This document shows, in pieces, positions 9,401 through 17,167 of a stretch of 56,086 bases of DNA. How positions within the stretch are numbered: the first letter of the stretch is position 1; every line of letters begins with the position of its first letter. This stretch comes from an uncultured Clostridia bacterium (GTDB taxonomy: Bacteria; Bacillota; Clostridia; Christensenellales; Aristaeellaceae): positions 1-56,086 of the forward strand of contig CAMKNZ010000014.1 of the NCBI GenBank assembly GCA_946414315.1. Direction: 5' to 3'. Both the position numbers and the translations under genes were made by a program. The notes below the pieces were generated by a model. It was not told where the DNA came from. It did no database searches and saw nothing but the letters and a program-made list of their open reading frames with translations.

Positions 9401-9616
9401 GATGGTTCCGTGAACTACATCATCTATACCGGCGCCGTCAAGGACGATACCGTGGGCGACTACACCCTGCTCCACCGCCGGGCCATGGTTCTCGGCATCC
9501 CCTGCATGACCTCCCTGGATACCGCCAACGCCCTCATGGACATCCTCGGTTCCCGCTTCTCCCTGCAGAATACCGAATTAGTTGATATAAATCATATGAG
9601 GCGTCAGAATCCCTGA
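6416..9616 (+). CDS. carB: Carbamoyl-phosphate synthase large subunit
   Basis: 1066 residues, full length. The two homologous halves are obvious: [20 protein letters not shown] near residue 10 and [20 protein letters not shown] near residue 545, each starting an ATP-grasp synthetase unit (carboxyphosphate first, carbamate second). An oligomerisation region lies between them (~400-540), and an MGS-like allosteric domain occupies about the last 130 residues, with [13 protein letters not shown] at its start. The ATG overlaps the carA stop by one base. A strong terminator follows, marking the operon's end. Confidence 0.97.
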   Translation: [1066 protein letters not shown]

Positions 9617-9630
9617 TTTCTTCTGTATCA

Positions 9631-9662
9631 AAAACGGATCGCCGCAGCGATCCGTTTTTTTT
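9631..9662 (+). terminator. Intrinsic terminator of the arg-car operon
   Basis: A 12-bp perfect stem, AAAACGGATCGC (9631-9642) with GCGATCCGTTTT (9647-9658), encloses a 4-nt loop and runs into eight T residues. The A-rich left arm gives the reverse strand a T-tract too, so it may also stop the convergent flavo-diiron gene. Confidence 0.92.
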
Positions 9663-9700
9663 CGCATTATTCGTTCAGAATGATGAATTACAAAAACGTA

Positions 9701-10864
9701 TTATTCCAGCATCTCTTTCGCCAGCTGTTCGATCTGGGCTTTGTTCTCTTCCGTCATGGCGGAGAGGATCTTTACCTCTGTCTCCGCGAAAGTGGTGTTC
9801 TTGCAGCCTTCCAGCATGCCCTTCATCACCTTCGCCGCGGTGGGCGCCCAGCTGCCGTTTTCGATCAGGCCGATCTTCCGGTTCTGGTACCCGCGCTCGG
9901 TCAGGTGCTCAATGAACTCCCGCATGAACGGGAAGATGTCCGCGTTGTAGGTGGTGGAGGCCAGCACGATCTTTCCGTAGCGGAAGGCGTCCTCCACGGC
10001 TTCGGCCATATCGTCCCGGGCCAGGTCGCTGACAGCCACCTTCGGGCAGCCCAGCTCCTGCAGTTTTTCAGCCAGCAGTTCCGCGGCCGCCTTCGTATGG
10101 CCGTATACGGAGGTGTAGAATACGGCCACGCCTTCGGTCTCCGTGCCGTAGGAAGACCAGGTGTTGTACAGGTCCAGATAGTATCCCAGGTCCTCCTGCA
10201 GCACCGGTCCGTGCAGCGGGCAGATAATCCGGATGTCCAGCGCCGCGGCCTTCTTCAGGACCGCCTGCACCTGGGCGCCGTATTTGCCGACGATGCCGAA
10301 GTAATACCGCCGCGCCTCGCAGGCCCAGCCCTCCTCGTCCACCGCGTCCAGCGCGCCGAACTTGCCGAAGGCATCCGCGCTGAACAGCGCCTTGTCTTTC
10401 TCGTCATAGCTCATCATAACTTCCGGCCAGTGCACCATAGGCGCGGTAATGAACTTCAGCGTATGGCTGCCCAGTTCCAGCGTGTCGCCTTCCTTGGCGA
10501 CGATGCCGCGGGCGGTATAGTCTTTGCCGGTAAAGTTCTTCATCATGGTGAATGCCTTGGCCGTCGCCACGATCTTCACTTCCGGGTACTTCTCCGCGAA
10601 GGCTTCGATACCGGAGGAATGGTCGGGCTCCATGTGGTGCACGATCAGGTAATCCGGCTTCCTGCCTGCCAGTGCGGCTTCCAGGTTGGCCAGCCAGGCG
10701 CCGGTGAAATTCCGGTCCGTGGTGTCCATGACCGCAACCTTGTCATCCAGGATTACATAGGAATTGTAGGCCATGCCTTCCGGCACGATATACATTCCTT
10801 CGAACAGGTCGATCTCATGATCGTCCACGCCGATGTAGCAGATATCTTTTGTAATGTTCACCAT
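9701..10864 (-). CDS. fprA: Flavo-diiron protein (A-type flavoprotein, O2/NO reductase)
   Basis: 387 residues. The N-terminal metallo-beta-lactamase-like domain carries the diiron ligands: HHMEPDH (H77, E79, D81, H82 area), H145 in MVHWPE, D164 in FSADAF and H218 in CPLHGP. A C-terminal flavodoxin domain starts at about residue 245 (VFYTSVYGHTKAA) and binds FMN. No rubredoxin or NADH-oxidase extension is fused, so this is a class A protein needing a separate electron donor. It detoxifies oxygen or nitric oxide in the cytoplasm of anaerobes. SD GGGGAGG lies 5 nt before the ATG. It is the last gene of a minus-strand trio, 24 nt after the Lgt-like gene. Confidence 0.93.
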   Translation of the reverse strand: MVNITKDICYIGVDDHEIDLFEGMYIVPEGMAYNSYVILDDKVAVMDTTDRNFTGAWLANLEAALAGRKPDYLIVHHMEPDHSSGIEAFAEKYPEVKIVATAKAFTMMKNFTGKDYTARGIVAKEGDTLELGSHTLKFITAPMVHWPEVMMSYDEKDKALFSADAFGKFGALDAVDEEGWACEARRYYFGIVGKYGAQVQAVLKKAAALDIRIICPLHGPVLQEDLGYYLDLYNTWSSYGTETEGVAVFYTSVYGHTKAAAELLAEKLQELGCPKVAVSDLARDDMAEAVEDAFRYGKIVLASTTYNADIFPFMREFIEHLTERGYQNRKIGLIENGSWAPTAAKVMKGMLEGCKNTTFAETEVKILSAMTEENKAQIEQLAKEMLE

Positions 10865-10888
10865 GAAAACCTCCCCTTATTCAACGCC

Positions 10889-11887
10889 TTATGCTTCCGT
10901 TACCGGAAAGGCTTTTTTCCATGTTTTCAGGACCGTCAGCAGCATACAGGCGCAGGCCAGTCCCATCACCAGGTAGCAAAGGTCCGCCCGCATCCAGGTC
11001 AGGAACCCGATCTTCTGCTCCAGGGCAAACTCCATCGCGGTAGCGATTCCCGCCGTCAGGAACAGCGTTACGGTCATGCCTGCGGAATACCTGCCGTCCG
11101 CTCTGCCTTTCTTCAGGCAGATGATCAGGGCGGTCAGCAGCGCCAGTGCGCTGATCAGCATATTGATCTTCATAAAGTTCAGCCGCAGGACCTCGTCTTC
11201 CCGCATAGACTCAAACACAACCTGGCAGGAGGCGTACATCATCAGCAGCAGGACTGCCGCGCCGCCGTCTTTCCGGGTCTTCATCCGGAACAGGATCACT
11301 GCGAACACGATCGCTGCGATCCCCTCCAGGAGATTGATCGCGAACATCCAGTCGCCGTAAAACGGATCCTGCACCGCAAACGGAAACCGGCACAGGATAT
11401 CCGGCTCTTCCCAGGCGATAAAGCTTCTGTTATAACTGTTCCACGGATCGAACCAGTCTGTGACGGAAAACCCGTATCCCGCTCCGGTCAGGTATTCCGC
11501 AAACCGTCCGGCTGCAATCGTCAGGGCTGCCGGTGCGGCTGCGCAGTCCGCAATCCTGCCGACGGGTGTTTCTGTGATCCTCCCGGTCAGGAAAGCCGCC
11601 AGCAGTCCGCCGGCCGCCGCGCCGTAGAGCATCATTCCGCCGCCGGCCAGGTCAAAGAACGGTACGCCCATTGCCTGCATCCGGTTGATGGAGCACAGAT
11701 AGTATCCGGCCCGGCCCAGCAGTATGCACAGCGGAATCGCCAGCAGACCGAACAACGGCACCGTGCCCTGTTTCAGGCCGCGTTTCTTTCCGTTCAGGGC
11801 CGTCAGCAGCAGCGATACCAGCGCTGCGGCGGCAACCACGGCGCCCCAGGAATAGCCGGTCATGCCGCCGGCCTTGAACTGCGTCAT
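10889..11887 (-). CDS. Divergent prolipoprotein diacylglyceryl transferase (Lgt) family membrane protein
   Basis: 332 residues with about seven or eight hydrophobic segments. The spacing of LGRAGYYLC, GGGMMLYGAAAGGLLAA and GRFAEYLTGAGYG follows the Lgt layout, but the motifs are degraded. The canonical HGGL histidine is replaced (LYGAA), and the canonical GRxGNFxNxExxG signature reads GRFAEYLTGAGYG, without the Asn residues. It is therefore unlikely to be the housekeeping Lgt; it may be a paralogue with another lipid-linked acceptor, or inactive. It starts 3 nt after the stop of the phosphodiester glycosidase gene, with GGAGG 8 nt before its ATG, so the two are co-expressed. Confidence 0.65.
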   Translation of the reverse strand: MTQFKAGGMTGYSWGAVVAAAALVSLLLTALNGKKRGLKQGTVPLFGLLAIPLCILLGRAGYYLCSINRMQAMGVPFFDLAGGGMMLYGAAAGGLLAAFLTGRITETPVGRIADCAAAPAALTIAAGRFAEYLTGAGYGFSVTDWFDPWNSYNRSFIAWEEPDILCRFPFAVQDPFYGDWMFAINLLEGIAAIVFAVILFRMKTRKDGGAAVLLLMMYASCQVVFESMREDEVLRLNFMKINMLISALALLTALIICLKKGRADGRYSAGMTVTLFLTAGIATAMEFALEQKIGFLTWMRADLCYLVMGLACACMLLTVLKTWKKAFPVTEA

Positions 11888-11890
11888 GGA

Positions 11891-12811
11891 TTATTCCTCC
11901 GTCACTGCGGAAGCGAAATAGATCAGTCCGGAGATCTTCCGGCCCTGACCCCTCGCGCTGTTCAGCTCTTTCCCGCCGAAGATCAATTTGGAGGAATTGC
12001 CTCCGTCCAGGTTGTACGCGACTTTACACTCCGGAAAATGCTCCGCGATAAACCCGGCCAGTTGATTGCCGGTCATGCCGGTTCCCTCGCTCATGGCGCC
12101 GTCCACTGTCATAATAAAGTATTTCAGATGATCCAGCTGGCCGATCACAGCCCGGGCGCCCTTCAGGTGCATTGAATGGATACTGTCCTCCGTCGGGCAG
12201 TCCAGCGGCTGTCCGTCAAGCACCAGTGTCGGTCCGAAAGTGAAGATGTTCACCGGTTCCCGGTTGTTTTCCTTCAGTTCGGCAAGCTTTGATTCAACCG
12301 TACCGGTCGATGCTTTGATCACGACGTAAAAGTCTCCCTCATTGTCGATGATCAGCACGTCCTGCGGCTTTTGAAGTTTCTCCAGCGTATCCTGGTAAAA
12401 TACGCCCTGCCGCATGACATAACCCTGGAACTTGTTGAATTTGACAAAGTCGTCGTTTACTGCCGCAAGGGCGTTGACGGACTTGGCCATGTCCAGCGAC
12501 CTGGCCAGTCTCTGGTCTTCGAAGTTTTCATAGCTCAGCGTACTGCGCAGCTGGCTGGCGTCCGCGACCTCGATCACGATCGTCCGCACGTAGACATTGT
12601 GGAACCGGTCCTTCGTGAGCACCGCATGGATGGATTCATCCCGGTATTCCACGCCGGGTTCAACCCATCCGTCATCCCGCAGCGGCATTCCGTGCGTCGT
12701 CAGGTCCATCCCGAGAGGTTTGGTCTCCGCATATGCCGATACTGTAAGAACCGCCGCCAGACATATTATGATCAGACCCGCAATAAAGCGTCTGTTTCTT
12801 CCCTTTTGCAC
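11891..12811 (-). CDS. Exported phosphodiester glycosidase (NAGPA-like) domain protein
   Basis: 306 residues from GTG 12811. The GTG is preferred over the ATG at 12832 because GGAGGT sits 6 nt before it and because the inferred promoter would leave almost no leader for the ATG. An N-terminal signal/anchor segment (~FIAGLIIICLAAVLTVSAYA) is followed by the NAGPA-family pattern: NDDF (family NGDFF), GARAVIGQ, VDGAMSEGTGMT, YNLDGGNSSKLIFGG and ISGLIYFAS. Family members remove sugars from phosphodiester linkages; the mammalian member uncovers mannose-6-phosphate. In bacteria they act outside the membrane on poorly known substrates, plausibly teichoic-acid-like or exopolysaccharide phosphodiesters. 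First gene of the trio with the Lgt-like protein. Confidence 0.8.
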   Translation of the reverse strand: MQKGRNRRFIAGLIIICLAAVLTVSAYAETKPLGMDLTTHGMPLRDDGWVEPGVEYRDESIHAVLTKDRFHNVYVRTIVIEVADASQLRSTLSYENFEDQRLARSLDMAKSVNALAAVNDDFVKFNKFQGYVMRQGVFYQDTLEKLQKPQDVLIIDNEGDFYVVIKASTGTVESKLAELKENNREPVNIFTFGPTLVLDGQPLDCPTEDSIHSMHLKGARAVIGQLDHLKYFIMTVDGAMSEGTGMTGNQLAGFIAEHFPECKVAYNLDGGNSSKLIFGGKELNSARGQGRKISGLIYFASAVTEE

Positions 12812-12841
12812 ACTTGCACCTCCAGTATCCATATCTGGTAT

Positions 12842-12870
12842 ATTTTAGCATACTCCCGCCTGACCCGCAA
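12842..12870 (-). promoter_or_regulatory. Promoter of the glycosidase/Lgt-like/fprA group
   Basis: On the minus strand: -35 TTGCGG (12865-12870), 17-bp spacer, -10 TAAAAT (12842-12847) preceded by TGC (extended -10). The implied start lies near 12835, giving a short leader to the GTG at 12811. Confidence 0.7.
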
Positions 12871-12900
12871 GGAAATCCGCACTGTGTTTTCCGGTTTCCC

Positions 12901-12929
12901 TTGTCCTTTCTGCAAAACAGTGCTACAAT
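12901..12929 (+). promoter_or_regulatory. Promoter of the CPA2 antiporter gene
   Basis: -35 TTGTCC (12901-12906), 17-bp spacer, -10 TACAAT (12924-12929) preceded by TGC (extended -10). It is divergent from the glycosidase promoter, with only 30 bp between the two -35 boxes, so the two could share a regulator. Confidence 0.7.
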
Positions 12930-12973
12930 CTTCCCCGTGCGAAAAAGCACATGAAAGGAAGCGCAAACCCTTT

Positions 12974-14290
12974 ATGCAAACCCTTCTGCTGATTGCAGTC
13001 GCCCTTTTTGCCGGTCTGCTGATGACCCGGCTTTTTGTTAAGCTCCATCTGCCGGACGTAACTGCCTACCTGGTCGCCGGCATCCTCATCGGGCCCAGCG
13101 TGCTGGGCCGCCTGGGCCTGCCCGGAATCGGATTCAATACGACAGATCAGGTGGATTCCCTGTCCATGATCTCCGACGTCGCCCTGGGCTTCATCGCTTT
13201 CGCCATCGGACATGAGTTCCGCCTTTCCGCATTGAAACAGACCGGAAGGCAGGCGGTCATCATCGGTATCCTGCAGGCTGTAACCGCCACAATCCTTGTG
13301 GATATCGCCCTGGTCGCCCTGCACTTCATTATGCCGGACCTGCTGCCCCTGCCGGTGGCGGTCACCCTGGGCGCCATCGCTGCTGCCACCGCTCCCGCCG
13401 CCACACTGATGGTCGTCCGTCAGTACAAGGCCAAGGGCCCGGTGACGGATGTGCTGCTGCCGGTCGTCGCCCTGGACGACGCCGTCGGTCTGGTGATCTT
13501 TGCGGTCTCCTTCGGTATTGCCCAGTCCATGAAGAACGGTTCCACCCACGTCGCCGCACTGATCCTGGAGCCCCTGGCGGAAGTCGTTCTTTCGCTGGTC
13601 TTCGGCGGCGTGGTCGGGCTGATCCTCACCTGGCTTGAGCGCTTCTTCCATTCCCACCGCAACCGCAACGCCCTGATTGTCGGCAGTGTCATTCTGACCG
13701 TAGCGGTCAGCCAGTATATCATCTACGTGGGTTCTTTTTCCTTCGGCTTTTCTTCCCTGCTGGTCTGCATGATGCTTGGCACCGTGTTCTGCAACTTCTG
13801 CCCCCTCAGTGAGGACCTGATGCTGCAGGCGGACCGCTGGTCCGGTCCGGCGATCACCCTGTTCTTTGTGCTCAGCGGCGCCGCACTGGATTTCAGCGTC
13901 TTTGCGGACGTCTCCGTGATCCTGATCGGCGTGGTCTATATCATCGTCCGTTCCCTGGGCAAATACATCGGTGCCAGCTGGTCCTCCGTCCTGGCCAGGA
14001 GCCCTGAACCGGTCAGGAAGTGGCTGGGCATTACCCTCCTGCCCCAGGCCGGTGTCGCCCTCGGCATGTGCGCCACAGCCTACCGGGTTCTCGGCGGACC
14101 GGAAGGTACGCTGATCCGGAACATCGTCCTCTTCTCCGTGCTGATCTATGAACTGGTCGGTCCGAGCCTGACCAAGATGGCCCTGACCAAAGCCGGCGAT
14201 ATCCAGGCGATTCCCCAGGAAGTGGCCACCCGCCGCAAAAAGCGTCTGGCGGAAGTTACCAAACCCGTTCCCCCTGCCTTTGACAAATAA
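12974..14290 (+). CDS. CPA2/Kef-type monovalent cation:proton antiporter
   Basis: 438 residues with about 12 membrane segments. The start is the ATG at 12974 (MQTLLLIAVALFAGLLMTR); an AAAGGAAG lies 13 nt upstream, a rather long spacing. The family core is visible: HLPDVTAYLVAGILIGPSVLG in the first helices, AIGHEFRLSALK, the ATAPAATLMVV crossing helix, and the paired acidic LDDAVG motif (ion-binding Asp-Asp) about residue 170. The C-terminus ends in a short basic tail with no TrkA-N (RCK) domain, so ligand gating of the KefB/C kind is not expected. It exchanges Na+ or K+ for protons at the cytoplasmic membrane. Confidence 0.88.
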   Translation: MQTLLLIAVALFAGLLMTRLFVKLHLPDVTAYLVAGILIGPSVLGRLGLPGIGFNTTDQVDSLSMISDVALGFIAFAIGHEFRLSALKQTGRQAVIIGILQAVTATILVDIALVALHFIMPDLLPLPVAVTLGAIAAATAPAATLMVVRQYKAKGPVTDVLLPVVALDDAVGLVIFAVSFGIAQSMKNGSTHVAALILEPLAEVVLSLVFGGVVGLILTWLERFFHSHRNRNALIVGSVILTVAVSQYIIYVGSFSFGFSSLLVCMMLGTVFCNFCPLSEDLMLQADRWSGPAITLFFVLSGAALDFSVFADVSVILIGVVYIIVRSLGKYIGASWSSVLARSPEPVRKWLGITLLPQAGVALGMCATAYRVLGGPEGTLIRNIVLFSVLIYELVGPSLTKMALTKAGDIQAIPQEVATRRKKRLAEVTKPVPPAFDK

Positions 14291-14301
14291 TCGCAAGTTT
14301 T

Positions 14302-14342
14302 GCCCGGTCTTCGGAAACTGCTTGAAGGCCAGGCTTTTTTTT
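14302..14342 (+). terminator. Intrinsic terminator after the antiporter gene
   Basis: GCCCGGTCTTC pairs with GAAGGCCAGGC (one C-A mismatch and one G-U pair), 11-nt loop, followed by eight T residues. Confidence 0.75.
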
Positions 14343-14350
14343 GTTATCAT
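14322..14350 (+). promoter_or_regulatory. Possible promoter of the MFS gene, overlapping the terminator
   Basis: TTGAAG (14322-14327), 17-bp spacer, TATCAT (14345-14350). The -35 box lies in the right arm of the preceding terminator. The hexamers are moderate, so this is tentative. Confidence 0.35.
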
Positions 14351-14391
14351 CGCCGTATGAAAGAGTATGAACGTCCCGCTTTGGAGGCACG

Positions 14392-15594
14392 ATGAATAAG
14401 AAGATTTCTTCCGTCACCTTCCACTATATGATCATCACCGGCGGGTTCTGGATGGCCTTCTGTGTGGTCACTACCTATGCCGCGGTATACCTGAAGGGCG
14501 TCGGCTGCTCCAATACCGAGCTCGGTCTGATCCTCGCCCTGGGCAATGTGGGCGGCGCGCTGCTCAGCCCGGTGCTCGGCGCCATGATCGACCGGAACCG
14601 GAACCTGCGCCATGCTTCCGTAGTCAACATTCTCCTGTCCGTCCAGGTCGTGCTGCTTGCACTTCTGCGGCTGCATCCGGCCCACGACCTGTTTAATGCG
14701 GTCTGCTATGTGCTCTATATGACCGCCATGATGCCTGTCAACGCCGTCAACCTGGACCTGTGCGTCCGGCTGGAGCGGGCGAAGGCGCCGCTGAATTTCG
14801 GCCTGGCCCGGTCTATGGGCAGCTTCTCCTTCGTGATTCTCAGTACCCTCCTCGGGTTCGTCACAGCCCGGTGGGGGCATCTTTCCCTGCCCTTTGCCGG
14901 GCTGGCAGTGGTGGCGCTGCAGTTCTTCGGCAACCGGATCGTCGACCGGGATCTCCGCAGTGCCGAAGCTGCCATGCCGGAGAAAGAAGTTGTCATTACG
15001 GAAAAATCCTCCTCCCTGTCGGCCTTCATCCGGGAGAACAGAATGTTCTGCCTCATGCTCTTCGGCACGATCATCATTTTTATCGCCCATAGTCTGGACG
15101 GCAATTTCCTGATCAACGAGGTAGAGGCCCTGGGCGGCAATACTGCGATCCTGGGCTATGTGGCCGCCTTCACGGCGATCGTGGAAGTGCCCGTGATGAT
15201 GTTCGCCTCAAAGCTGCCGTCGAAGTGGTCCACCGTGCAGTATATCCGTCTTTCCTTCATCTTCTTTGTGCTCAAAATCCTGGCCTACGCCCTGGCGCCG
15301 ACCATTCCGCTGTTCTTCGCAGCCCGTGTGCTCCAGGCGCCCAGCTACGCCCTCTATACCGTCCTCATCGTAGGCTACGCCGATCGGACGGTCGCCCGCA
15401 AGGATTCGGCGAAAGCCCAGAGCCTGGCTTACAGCATGACTACCATCGGATCGGTGCTGGCCAGCCTGATCGGCGGTCCCATGTTCGACGCCGTCGGCGT
15501 CCGGCCGACCATGCTGACCGGCGCAGCCATTGCGGCCGTCGGCACAATCATCGCCCTTGCCGGAACCGCCGGATCAAAAAAGACGGCTGCGTGA
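14392..15594 (+). CDS. Major facilitator superfamily transporter
   Basis: 400 residues with 12 predicted membrane spans in two groups of six, separated by a charged loop (about residues 185-210: EAAMPEKEVVITEKSSSLS). GAMIDRNRNLRHAS after span 2 is the MFS motif-A loop. The overall look is that of the LacY/nucleoside-symporter-like branch (MFS_1_like). The substrate is unknown; sugar or nucleoside import is possible given the neighbouring glycoside hydrolases, but none is adjacent. GGAGG lies 5 nt before the ATG. Confidence 0.85.
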   Translation: MNKKISSVTFHYMIITGGFWMAFCVVTTYAAVYLKGVGCSNTELGLILALGNVGGALLSPVLGAMIDRNRNLRHASVVNILLSVQVVLLALLRLHPAHDLFNAVCYVLYMTAMMPVNAVNLDLCVRLERAKAPLNFGLARSMGSFSFVILSTLLGFVTARWGHLSLPFAGLAVVALQFFGNRIVDRDLRSAEAAMPEKEVVITEKSSSLSAFIRENRMFCLMLFGTIIIFIAHSLDGNFLINEVEALGGNTAILGYVAAFTAIVEVPVMMFASKLPSKWSTVQYIRLSFIFFVLKILAYALAPTIPLFFAARVLQAPSYALYTVLIVGYADRTVARKDSAKAQSLAYSMTTIGSVLASLIGGPMFDAVGVRPTMLTGAAIAAVGTIIALAGTAGSKKTAA

Positions 15595-15636
15595 GCCGTC
15601 CTGATCAGATCGTGTATTTCATTTGCAATTGAACAT

Positions 15637-15675
15637 GAGCAGGCTGCCTGAAGCATGGCAAGCCTGCTCTTTTTT
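15637..15675 (+). terminator. Intrinsic terminator after the MFS gene
   Basis: GAGCAGGCT (15637-15645) pairs with AGCCTGCTC (15661-15669), with extra GCC/GGC pairing inside the loop, then six T residues. The hairpin also lies just past the stop of the convergent glycosyltransferase gene, but has no T-tract in that direction. Confidence 0.88.
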
Positions 15676-15681
15676 AATAAT

Positions 15682-16995
15682 TTATGCTGCCTTCCTCCGC
15701 AGTGCCGGCGAGCATTCCCGCTTTGTTACTGTCCGGGCGGCGATCCGGTGTTCTGTCTTGACCCAGCACTGCTGGTTCCTGAATTTGATCAGGCCGCCGA
15801 CCTGCATGAACGCGCCTACGATCGCGTTGGCCACAAACCCGCCCAGCATCAGCGGAATCGTCCGGAAACGGAATGCCAGGTGGTTGTCCATCCAGTCCGA
15901 CAGGTAGAACAGGAAGAAATAGCTGTAAACAAAGATTCCCAGGCCGACTAACACGCCGTCGAGTGAAAAATCAAACAGCGGTTTCGTGGGGTTCATCAGC
16001 CATACAGCCAGAATCGCAAGACCCTGGATGATCGACAGCGGCAGAGCCGCTACGCTGTACATATAGGTCAGCAGGTTCAGGAATTCACCGATGCTGATGT
16101 TCCCTGCCAGGAAGCTGCGGAATACTTTGCCCGTGTTTTTAATCGTCACATACCAGTGTCCCTGGCCCCAGCGCGTCCGCTGCCGGATCGCGGCACGCAG
16201 ACTGGTGGGTTTTTCATCGTAAACCCGGGTGTTATGGTTCCACAGGATCCGGCGGCCTTCCAGCGTGGCTTCCACCTGAATCTCATAATCCTCGGTCAGC
16301 GACATGGTTGTCCAGCCGCCGCGTTCGTAAAGATATGCGGTTGACATTGCAAAACCGGTCCCGCCGATGGGGCAGTTCAGTCCGAGGCGATGCTTGGCCA
16401 GGTCAAAGAAACGGTTGCTCAGCGTATAGCCGGTATAATAAAACCATGCCACCACGCCTTCCTTGTTCTTCGCGCCCAGATAGCACTGGATAAAGTCCGG
16501 TTTGCCCTTGTCCAGATACTGGCTGTTTACTTCGCGGAACATATTGGTATCCATCAGGTTGTCCGCGTCAAAAACCATCATCAGGTCATACCGGTCCTGA
16601 TAGTTTTTCAGGGAATTCAGTGCCTTGCGCAGCGCGATAGGCTTGCCGGTCGGCGCGTCCGGGTGTTCCTTTCTGGTCTCAATCACTTTGGCGCCGGCAG
16701 CGCGGGCTGTTTCCGCGGTACGGTCTGTGCAGTTATCCGCTATTACGTAATAGTCATACAGTTCCCGGGGATAGTCCATGTCTTCCAGGTTCCGGATAAT
16801 ATCGCCGATAACCTGCTCTTCATTATGCGCGGGAATCAGTACCAGGAATCGCGCTTCCGGATCATGGTCCGCATAGTCCTTTGTCGCTTTTTTGAATCCA
16901 AAAAGACCGATCACAATCTGGTAAAACATCATAAACATCAGCAGGAATCCCGCGGAGCTGCCGATGATCTCCAGAACACTCGCGATCTTGTCCAT
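15682..16995 (-). CDS. Processive-type family 2 glycosyltransferase (membrane)
   Basis: 437 residues from the ATG at 16995, selected because GAGGAGG lies 6 nt upstream. One N-terminal membrane helix (SSAGFLLMFMMFYQIVIGLFGF) and about three C-terminal helices flank a cytoplasmic GT-A domain. The beta-processive motif set is present: D in ADNCTD, FDADN (DXD), SLTEDYEIQ (catalytic Asp) and QRTRWGQGHW (QxxRW). This architecture is that of cellulose, PNAG or hyaluronan synthases and of single-step glycolipid GTs. Product unknown; polysaccharide or membrane glycolipid. No PilZ or accessory gene adjoins it. Confidence 0.85.
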   Translation of the reverse strand: MDKIASVLEIIGSSAGFLLMFMMFYQIVIGLFGFKKATKDYADHDPEARFLVLIPAHNEEQVIGDIIRNLEDMDYPRELYDYYVIADNCTDRTAETARAAGAKVIETRKEHPDAPTGKPIALRKALNSLKNYQDRYDLMMVFDADNLMDTNMFREVNSQYLDKGKPDFIQCYLGAKNKEGVVAWFYYTGYTLSNRFFDLAKHRLGLNCPIGGTGFAMSTAYLYERGGWTTMSLTEDYEIQVEATLEGRRILWNHNTRVYDEKPTSLRAAIRQRTRWGQGHWYVTIKNTGKVFRSFLAGNISIGEFLNLLTYMYSVAALPLSIIQGLAILAVWLMNPTKPLFDFSLDGVLVGLGIFVYSYFFLFYLSDWMDNHLAFRFRTIPLMLGGFVANAIVGAFMQVGGLIKFRNQQCWVKTEHRIAARTVTKRECSPALRRKAA

Positions 16996-17056
16996 TCTTT
17001 TCTTCCTCCTCTGCGGGGCACCCGCCCCGTACCGCTGCAAATACGCTAACTGCGCT

Positions 17057-17086
17057 ATTTAACCACCATCATCCATTATTTGTCAA
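17057..17086 (-). promoter_or_regulatory. Promoter of the processive glycosyltransferase
   Basis: Minus strand: -35 TTGACA (17081-17086), 18-bp spacer, -10 TTAAAT (17057-17062). The leader then contains a small GC hairpin, CGGGGC-ACCC-GCCCCG (17014-17029 on the + strand), immediately before the SD, which could influence translation. Confidence 0.55.
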
Positions 17087-17119
17087 GGCGCCTGCTGTTT
17101 TTTCACGGCTTTTTGCGTG

Positions 17120-17155
17120 AAAAAAAGACCGGGGATGATTTCCATTCCCGGCCCG
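17120..17155 (-). terminator. Intrinsic terminator of the second GT2 gene
   Basis: On the minus strand a GCCGGGA / TCCCCGGT stem (one bulge) with an internal ATG/CAT pairing is followed by CTTTTTTT. An adjoining symmetrical hairpin with TTTTTTCACG / CGTGAAAAAA arms (17097-17126) may reinforce it. Confidence 0.6.
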
Positions 17156-17167
17156 TCCTGTATGTGT

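Noticed and set aside
10889-11887. Housekeeping prolipoprotein diacylglyceryl transferase
   Set aside because: Fold and topology fit, but key signature residues are missing, so I report it only as a divergent family member.
9680-12175. 831-codon open frame on the plus strand opposite fprA and the Lgt-like gene
   Set aside because: Antisense shadow of two recognisable proteins; no domain or start signal.
12371-12973. N-terminal extension of the antiporter
   Set aside because: The frame is open upstream but is antisense to the glycosidase gene. The antiporter promoter lies at 12901-12929 and the homologous N-terminus begins at 12974.
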